A DNA stretch of 64,000 bases, from positions 1 to 64,000 of the forward strand of contig JAURVB010013565.1 of the NCBI GenBank assembly GCA_033002965.1, in the 5' to 3' direction. The notes beneath the pieces are model-generated. The model did no database searches and had not been told where the DNA came from. It worked only from the letters and a program-made list of their open reading frames with translations. Shown here piece after piece: positions 56,231-64,000 of this stretch (positions are counted from its first letter, which is position 1; the number at the start of each line of letters is the position of its first letter). The position numbers and the translations under genes were made by a program. This DNA comes from Piper betle. Taxonomy: Eukaryota > Streptophyta > Magnoliopsida > Piperales > Piperaceae.

Positions 56231-58055
56231 CCTATAGCTTTTTGGGAACGTAAAAAACATGAGGTTTCTCTCCCTTATGAGAAAAATTTTCATGAAAGTC
56301 AAATTCCAACTAAAAGAAAGGCCAATACAAATGAACAAGGAATTAGTTTTGTATTGGCAAAATGAAATTCAAGATCTACTTAATAAAAAGTTAATCCGAT
56401 CTAGTAAATCACCTTGGTCGTGCTCGACTTTCTATTTTTATAAGGCATTTGAAATTGAGCAAGGTGAACCAAGATTTATTATAAATTACAAACCATTGAA
56501 TACAGTTTTGCAATGGATTAGATATCTAATCCCTAGTAAGAAATATTTATTAAAAAGATTATACCATGCTAAAATATTTAGCAAGTTTGATATGATATCA
56601 AGCTTCTAGCATATTCATATTAAAGAATAAGATAGATACAAAATTGCATTTAATGTTCCATTTCGACAGTTCGAATGGATTGTTATGTCATTTGGATTAA
56701 AGAATTATGTACATTTTATTATTGATTACATCGATGATGTTCTTGTCTATAGTGATAGTATAGAACAACATTATAAGCATTTGAGCCAATTCCATAAGAT
56801 AGAGAAAGTTAATGGAATAGTGTTATTTAAACAAAAAATGAGTTTAGCTCGAATAAAGATAAAATATTTAGGACATGATATCGAGAATGGTGATGTATGT
56901 CCTATTCAAAGAGTAATGGAGTTTCGAGTAAATTTCTTAGATGAGTTAAAAGATAACAATCTTGTCATTGATTGTACATTACTTTGTTAAAGATTGCAAA
57001 AGAATCTTCCGCCTTGAATTAATTCTCATACTAAAGCAGTGCAGACAAAAATAAAATTCATTCCTTGTTTAAGTTTGTCTAATCCCATAGCTCTCAAGAT
57101 TGTAGAAACTGATGTGTTTGAGCTAGGATTTGGAGGTTTATTAAAATAGACCATAAATAATAAGAATGTAGTAATTAGATATTACCCTGGTCTTTGGAAA
57201 CCAACACAACAGAAGTATTCAACTATTAAAAAGAAATGTTAAGCATTGTAAATTATATTTTAAAGTTTTAAGATGATCCGTTAAATCAGAAGTTTTTGTT
57301 CCATATTGATTGTAATGCAGCTAAAGATATATTTGAGAAAGTTGTTTCTCTAAGCACATCTTTGCTCGTTGATAGGCTCTGTTAGTTATTTTCGACTTTG
57401 ATATGGAGTACATCAAGGGAACAAATAATTCTCTCCCTAATTTCTTAACTCAGTGAATTTTTGCAATGGGTATAATAGATCAAGATAAAGGGAAACATCC
57501 AACGTACAAAAATGTACCGATTAAAATGCCCAAGAAAGGTATAAAGTTGTATGAGCCTTATGCTTCAATTGCTATTGAATCTAGTAAATTTGACCTTCAT
57601 TCCAACCCAAGTCATTCGAGTCATATTTCTTCCCGTGACTCTTATAAGCAAATAGGCCCCATATTTTAAAAAGCCTTATTTACTTCATGTATGTTTTATT
57701 GATAAAGATTTAGAAAAAAAATCCAAAAAGAAAATCCAGTCACATATGCACTACGTTGTTCTCCATATCCTTCTCATTTTCCAATGATTGCTAGAAAAAA
57801 TAGATATTATAATGAGCTAATATTATTTGACACCGGATTTTGCTCCTTCTCTCACAAATTCAGGGGAGACACCGTAGTCATCATCAAATACCTTACAACT
57901 ATGAAATATTTGAATCATGCATTACATACTCTAAGGCTATTATGGCTAACGTAATGTCCTATGAGAATGATGGTAGCCCTAATGCTATGAGAAGGATTTC
58001 TAATGTTATACCAGCTCAAGGTATTCCATATGAATATAATTGTTCGGATTATATT
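56231..58055 (+). pseudogene. Endogenous pararetrovirus (Caulimoviridae-like) reverse transcriptase and RNase H, decayed
   Basis: Plus-strand domain order: reverse transcriptase N-terminal part (56259-56609; a conserved palm strand with an FSKFDM-type motif near 56579), the catalytic YIDDV at 56728-56742, the thumb near 56870, RNase H starting with an ETDV-type motif near 57105 and ending near 57450, then about 600 bp of poorly recognisable sequence. At least two frameshifts and several stops make it inactive. There is no integrase, and the spacing and motifs fit Caulimoviridae rather than Ty3/gypsy. It lies between two C LTR starts facing opposite ways. It could be the continuation of the protease-bearing fragment at 36565-37155. 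Confidence 0.8.
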
Positions 58056-58572
58056 TGTAAAACCCTAGCTCTCGGTTAGGGTTTTGCCTACTTGTACTCT
58101 TCCACGGTTCGGGCCAGTTTTGAGTAGGTTTGAATAAGTTCGAGCAGACCAATTTTAGACCATGAGTATGGGGCCCAGATGACCATATAAGCATGTTATG
58201 AAGGCTAAGTATGCCTAACATACAGATGATAACTTCAGCCATGCTATAACAGGGCATGAGTTATTAGTGTAAACATCAGGTATACAGATTGTTTTTATTT
58301 GTTAGCTAGGTTTTTAGGCCTAGATCTAGGCCCTTGCAATGTTTAGTATCCATTTGGGATTTTTAAGGTATCTCATTTACATACATCGTAGAGATTTTGA
58401 AGCATCAGATTGCCCCTATGGGCCCAGCTTAATTGAATCGTAGATTTTTACCCGATTAAGTTAATAATTTTGAAGCCCATTTAGTCTTCCTGCCTCCGAT
58501 TCCCGCCTATAGAGTCACTTTTAGGACTCTAGTCGGTTTCAACTTTAAATAGTCTTGATCCATACTTTTTGT

Positions 58573-58573
<1 letters not shown>

Positions 58574-58621
<48 letters not shown>
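58574..58621. repeat. AT dinucleotide microsatellite
   Basis: About 23 uninterrupted AT units in the C LTR; the other C copies have only ATATGTATATTGCATATA-like sequence here. Confidence 0.97.
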
Positions 58622-58624
<3 letters not shown>

Positions 58625-59511
58625 ACATATATTCATAGGTGGGCCCCTACTAGGCGTGCAAGTTGCCGAATGGTTCAGATCACACCACATGGCAAGATTT
58701 GGACCCTTCAATAAAATTCTTATTTAAAAACCTAGCTTTTCTTCCCCCATTTTTGGATTTGCACCGTACCGCCGCCGCTACTTCAGCTCACTGCCGGCGA
58801 GTCCTTCCAATCACTAGACTTGTCCGATCGTGATTGCCTCATGGCCGACTATTGATCCAAGTCCAGCTCTAGCACGAGCACCACTGTAGTTGCTACAGGC
58901 GATGGCATTTATATGGCCGGTTTCCACTACTGCCTCCCCTTTCCCAGCCATTTTGGCGCCGACAAGCTACCTTTGTCGAGGTCAACCGCCAAGATAGGTT
59001 CATCTCATCGAGACTAACATTTTGGTACAACTGCCGACCCTAGCCGTGGGTGGAATCTTCAACGGCAACTCTACCTACCCGATGCTAATTTCCTTGCCTT
59101 TCCGGTCAGTAGCTGGCCAGACCTTGTCAATCACCACCGCCATCACCTATGCCTACAAGTCCTCTGTTGATCACGACCAGCAACAACCTTTGCCGCGTTG
59201 CCATTGGCGATTTTCGACGACGGGCACCGCAGCAAGTTTGCCCACATTTGTGCCCGGCAACCCAAATCCTATTCACCTACCCGCACATATGCTTGCCTGC
59301 CCGCATCCATTCTCGTGTTCGCCCAACCAACCGATCCTATTTTGCAGTTAACCAAGACCAAGTTAACTCGATCCGAATCGGTCTCGTTCAGCCCATGTTA
59401 CTCGGTTTACCATTTTTTGTTGTTTTCGAACCGTTTCTCGACCATTTTTGGTAATTTGAGACGAGCCTACATTAGTTTATATACATATTCACATTTTTAG
59501 CAAGTTTGGAT

Positions 59512-60415
59512 CAGTGTTGCAGAAATCGGCCGATTCCGTGCGGAATCGGCCGATTCATCGGATCGGCGTCGCGCCGATCCGATTTCGGGGCCGAATCGGG
59601 CGGCCCGAATCGGCCCCGGAATCGGCCGAGTTCGGCCGATTCCGACCGATTTAGTCCGGAATCGGAATCGGCCGATTTAAATCGGAATCGGTTTTTTAGG
59701 AAATTACCAAAATACCCTAGGTATGATTTTTATAAATTATTTAAGCATGGGTAAAATGGTAATTTGGATTTAAAAACCTAAAATCAAACCCGCTCCCGAC
59801 ACCGCCGCCGCTCGTCCGCCCGCCGCCGCCCGGTTTCCGCCTCCGCCGTGCGGCCCCGACTCCGCGCTCGCCGCCGACGCGGGCTGCCGACCTCGCGAAC
59901 GTCGCCGCCCACCCGTGGCCGGACCGAATCGGGCACGCACGAATCGCCGCCGACTCCGCCGCCGGCTCCGGACCACGACGGTTCGTCCGGCCGGCTGCCG
60001 ACATCGACTGGGCTGCCGACATACTCCGACATCGCCGCCGCGAGACTCGCCGCCGACCGGGCCGCCGGTGGCGGCGGAGGGTAAAAATCGCACGGTGGCA
60101 TTCTTGTCATTAAAAGTTGACTCGAGTCTAACTCGAGTCAAAAATAATAATTAATTCGAAATAATTTAAAAAAATCTTAAAAAATATTTAAAAATATCAA
60201 AAACTATAATACACAAAATAATATCAAAATAACATCAATACTTAATTTTAATATGTTTATATTATAAATTGATCAAATTATTATATATAACTGATTAAAT
60301 TAATTTGGACCGATTCAACTGAACCGATTCCTGGCCGGTTCAGACCGATTCCGATTCCGATTCCGATTCAGTGGAAAAACCGATTCCGATTCCGATTCCG
60401 ATTTATGCAACCATG
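59512..60415. mobile_element. Non-autonomous hAT-like DNA transposon, 904 bp
   Basis: It is flanked by the perfect 8-bp duplication GTTTGGAT (59504-59511 and 60416-60423). Terminal inverted repeats are CAGTGTTGCAGAAATCGG and, reversed, CATGGTTGCATAAATCGG (15 of 18 match). Both ends carry many CGATTCCG/CGGAATCGG subterminal repeats, as expected for transposase binding in hAT elements. No transposase is encoded. The uninterrupted site is seen in copy Cc at 38602-38609. The middle (59790-60190) is very GC-rich, then has TTGACTCGAG/CTCGAGTCAA and AAAAATAATAATTA, resembling the module in the B and D LTRs. The ORFs at 59741-60154 overlap in several frames and are not genes. Confidence 0.88.
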
Positions 60416-61092
60416 GTTTGGATGTTATGAATATTTTTCTTTCTTTATTATTTATTTTATTTATTTATTTATTTATTCATTCATTTTTATTCATTCCTTG
60501 TTATTTGTATGTTTATTGATTATAATGCATGTTTTTGTGATTATTTATTTATAGTAGTGATATATTTACTTATTAATATTAATCTTAATCATGTTTACTA
60601 AATTTTATATTTAATTAAATATTTATTTATTTATTTATTTGTTGGCTTGCGTGTATGTTGTTATTTATTTGTATTAATTAAGTATTTCTGTATTAGATAG
60701 TTGTGATATTAATAATCATGATTAATCAATATTAACTATTTATCTATTTATTTATTTATTGAATAGTTATTGATTTATTTAATTATTTATTTATATGTTT
60801 ACTAAAACCGGTATATATTGATATTTATTCATGTTTAGCTGTGTATTTATATAGTATATTGATATTATTATTTTATGATTAGAGTAATCTTCATTTTTGG
60901 TATTTATTATTTGTTTATTGGTCATTTTCTTTATTGTGTCTTGATTTACGTGTTAGATATTTAGTTGTTGGTTTATTTAGCACTATTTTCTTTATTACAA
61001 TCGATTGATGTTGTCAGTACATATCACGAGCAAACATTATATAGAGATATTAGTATTTTACTTAGTAGTAGGTTTTGATGTAGGTCCTAGAG

Positions 61093-64000
61093 TGTAAAAC
61101 CCACGATTCGAGTTAGGGTTTTATATTCAGAACCGGTCGGGTCGACCGTTATTTTTGAGTTGAGTCAGTTTCAGGACACGTGTACCGAGCCGACGCCGGT
61201 CGCGTGTATGAGTTATGAGGGTCATGCGTACCCAAGTATATGATGATAACGTCATGAACACAGCAGAACAGAATGAGTTATCAGAATATATGAGAATATG
61301 CCAGTGATTTTTTTATTTTTATATATAGTGGATCGTAAAATTAGTTTTAGGCCGTTTACCGCGTTAGGACGCGTTACGGGCATTTTGGGTGGGTTGATAA
61401 TTCTAGAGCATATCATTATGATTTTTGGTGTTGTTTGATTTTATGGGATTTTTCCCAAATTTTTTTGAATTTTTTTACGACTTAAATATTATTTTGACTC
61501 GAGTCGGAGACGAGTCAAGTAATATTTACGACCTTGCCACCACACACCCCGCGCCTTTCTTTCTTCCCCAAACCAAACCCTCGCCCGCGCCGCCCCTGTT
61601 CGCGCGCCACCGCCGCCACGGCCGACGCCGCCCAGCTGCCGATCGCCGCCCCTAGCTCCGCCACGACGTTGCCGTGCCGCCCCGACCAGCCCCGGCCGCT
61701 GCCAGGCCGCCGCGACGTCGGAATCGGCTCGCCTAGCGCCGCGGCTACATTTCGGTCGCGTCGCCGATTCCGCCGCCGGCGAGCATCGCCACCACGATCA
61801 GGTGGTCGCCTCAGCACCCTCGACCACCCAGTGACGCTTCCTGACCGGAGCGGAGGCCGTCGCCGCCGTGGCCGGCCGGATCTAGCAACCACCACGGCCG
61901 GCCTCTGTTTTATGCATTTTCCGGCGAGCCGCCACCTCCGTTGGCCTCATCGACCTTGTAGATGAGTCGGGCTCGCCGAGCCGGTTCCAATGGTACCCTA
62001 CATGACCCCTATCCAGCTAGTAGATACCACCGGCAATTGTCGCCGGAAAACCACCGGAAGTCGCCGAGAAAACCGCCGGAAAATCGGAATTTCTGGAATT
62101 CGCCGGAATTCACCGGATCTTCCGCGGGGCTCACCCGGTGGAGCCCGATCGAGCTTCGGACGCCGATGAGCGCCGAATTTGAGCTCCGAGACGCGCGACG
62201 GAACCCTAGCCGTCGCCGATTGTCGACGACGAGAGGTATAATTACCTCCAATTTGATTGATTTAAAATTGATGATTATTAGCATAGCATGGTAGCATGGA
62301 CCGATTATTTATCATGATAGTGCCTAATTTCTGATGAAGTAATGATTGTATGATTTGAGGAATTGTAATTGAATAGTAAGTGATCTAATGAAATAAAATG
62401 AGTTGGAGCATGATAAGTGATTACGATATAACTTAGAAAAACACGATAAGATTGGTATGAATAGGATGAGTTAGAATTTCTTTCATACTTATTATTATAT
62501 AATTGTTGATTGTTATGGTAGATGTTGTATTGTGTGATGTTTGTTGAGTTTGATGCATCATTTAGTTAGCGGGCGTTAGTATTTAGTTTTGATGTGTAGG
62601 TACGGAGTAGGAGCTCGCCGCACTAGGCGCGATGACACGCTTGGAGCTTCTACCAGGTCCGTTTAGGACTCGTCTCTGATTTACTCTTTCTATTGTATGT
62701 TTAATTTATTGCCTGCAGGACGGGTTAAGTGGCGTTTTATCGGATCCCACTTAACTCGGGCCATTTAACCGAACATTTTCCGGATTAATAACCCCTCGAG
62801 GATGAGATCCCTCGAGGATGATTTCGAAAACAAGATCCACCACAAGTTGCCTTCGGGCCTATTATATAAATCCCTACCCAGCCCTATATATATGTAGTTT
62901 TCGCGTTTTTAGTGAGACGAGAGACGGAGAAATCGACTGCACGTACCATGCAGAGGATGCCGTGACAGTCAAAGCGGGCTCTGGATTAGTGCCAGCGGAC
63001 TGTTCCATTCCCGAGGGATCCTGACAACTCCGCGTTTGAGTTCCTCACACCCGGAGAACGTGGAGGTTTACGGGTACTGTTTAGTACAGCGCATGTCCGG
63101 ACTTGTGGTTCAAAGGGTACTAAAGGCGACTGCCTGAGAGTACTCGGCCTTCGTGCTCAAGGCCAGGAGAAATATGGAGGTAAGGAGAGGGCTTAGGATA
63201 AAGTTTCATGAGAAGTACTGAAAAAGAAGTGCCGAGAGCGGCACAGTACCAGCAGCAGATCAGTTAGTTCGGGATGCTACCGGGTCTGCAGCCCAGTGGC
63301 TCCTCAGTAGTGCCCTTCAGAGTGTTCTTGAGGAAGTATATGGTTTTCTTTCATATGAGAGTTTGCTCTCATAGCCAGCTTGTTATAGTTATTTTATTTT
63401 CCGGACCAGTAACACTTGTTACTGACGTGTTTTTATACTATATGTAGGTAATAATCATGAGTTGGAGGAGCCAGCTTGGACGGAGGAGCAATGAGGTCTT
63501 GTACACACACACATGTTAGATTTCTGAATGTTTAATATTGTATTATTATGTTATTATATTGTGAATGACATGAGTAAATGTTTGAGCATGATGATATGAT
63601 GTGAATGAAATGCTAAGACAAGATAATAGAATGCAAAATATGATCAGAGTTGAGCAGCGGAAGCGTAGTGGGTTGAGACCCGAGCTTCAGAATGAATACG
63701 TTATAAGATGTTAGATTTTGTGTGATTGTTAATGCATGCCGACATATTTGTATATATATTATTTTGACAGGGTGGGCCCATAATTGCACTTTTAGGGGAG
63801 ACCCTGTTAGTTTTACTTCAGAATTTTCATCGATTTTGCTCGTAATTGTGATGGTGTGAAATTTAATTTGCATGTCATTCATGTAGTACCATGTTAGGAT
63901 TTTGTGCATGCATTCATTCATGACAGATCGTATCTTCATCTTAAGACGCCGAGATTGGATCCGCACGAGTTAGGTTCGCGTTAGCCGACCTAACCGGGGC
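61093..64000 (+). mobile_element. Family D LTR, plus strand, truncated by the window end
   Basis: It starts TGTAAAACCCACGATTCGAG and follows the block order of the 29821-32824 copy: TTGACTCGAGTCGGAGACGA near 61495, the GC-rich region 61540-62230, GAGAGGTATAATTACC at 62231, the long inverted repeat near 62724-62762, TATATAAATCCCTACCC near 62863, GGACCAGTAACACTTGTTAC near 63403 and TATATGTAGGTAATAATC near 63440. The last bases CCTAACCGGGGC are about 60 bp short of the LTR end by comparison with the reversed copy. The ORFs in the GC-rich part are LTR sequence. Confidence 0.88.

Larger units (their letters stand above)
58056..61092 (+). mobile_element. Family C LTR with hAT-like insertion (copy Cd)
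   Basis: It starts TGTAAAACCCTAG with the complementary TTAGGGTTTTGCC close behind. Blocks follow the C order: GGGCCCAGATGACCATATAA near 58171, TAGGCCTAGATCTAGG near 58314, an AT microsatellite at 58574-58621, the GC-rich part 58740-59400, ACATTAGTTTATATACATAT near 59470, the hAT-like insert (59512-60415), then AT-rich TTTATT runs 60430-60960. It is cut at 61092 by the D LTR. The ORFs at 59022-59500 overlap one another in different frames and match no domain. Confidence 0.85.

Noticed and set aside
56231..58055. Ty3/gypsy reverse transcriptase
   Set aside because: The catalytic motif alone would fit either, but the fragment has no integrase after RNase H and pairs with a pararetrovirus-type knuckle and protease piece, so Caulimoviridae fits better.
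59741..60154. Arginine-rich frames of 93-123 codons
   Set aside because: They overlap in several phases in the GC-rich middle of the hAT-like element, with no transposase motif.

Overview
The window is nuclear intergenic DNA of a flowering plant and consists almost entirely of nested transposable elements. I see no cellular protein gene, tRNA, rRNA or CRISPR array. The plant origin follows from Ty3/gypsy chromovirus pol with a chromodomain, terminal-repeat retrotransposons in miniature (TRIMs) primed by initiator tRNA-Met, endogenous plant pararetrovirus debris and a hAT-type element with an 8-bp target duplication. The species cannot be named from the sequence.

Four related long-LTR families, called A to D here, make up most of the window. 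A starts TGTGAAACCCC and ends GTTACA. B starts TGTAAAACCCGTGACTCGAG and ends GTGTTACA (2.7-2.9 kb). C starts TGTAAAACCCTAG. D starts TGTAAAACCCACGATTCGAG (3.0 kb). A short-LTR form called D' (1.5 kb) derives from D. Recognisable coding sequence is of the Tekay/Del chromovirus type.

Layout: 1-4743 is the 3' end of a family A element (broken integrase and chromodomain, then its LTR) carrying a TRIM array. 4744-8428 is a D LTR remnant split by a solo B LTR and ended by a TRIM. 8429-16929 holds two C LTRs, an unassigned 0.75 kb and a solo A LTR. 16930-23828 is a minus-strand B element with pol debris, another solo A LTR and two kinds of TRIM. 23829-28035 is fused B, A and B LTR pieces. 28036-32824 is the 5' end of a minus-strand D element. 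32825-37155 is pararetrovirus debris split by a solo B LTR. 37156-38656 is a C LTR. 38657-45624 is a head-to-tail array of four D' LTRs and three miniature gag internals. 45625-46653 and 54454-56230 are C LTR pieces flanking the one complete element, a gag-only B retrotransposon (46654-54448). 56231-58055 is pararetrovirus reverse transcriptase and RNase H. 58056-61092 is a C LTR with a 904-bp hAT-like insertion. 61093-64000 is a D LTR running off the end.

Several insertions are proven by target duplications: ATGGC (TRIM), ATAGA, TAGAA and AAATG (B), TATGG and TGCCA/TGCCG (A), and GTTTGGAT (hAT-like). Parts with the same LTR seem to work as autonomous and non-autonomous partners. The gag-only B element has near-identical LTRs but no pol, while an older B element still shows pol. 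The most unusual signal is an ordered set of inverted repeats shared by LTRs of B, D and D', one with a compensatory two-arm change, which suggests a conserved RNA or DNA fold.
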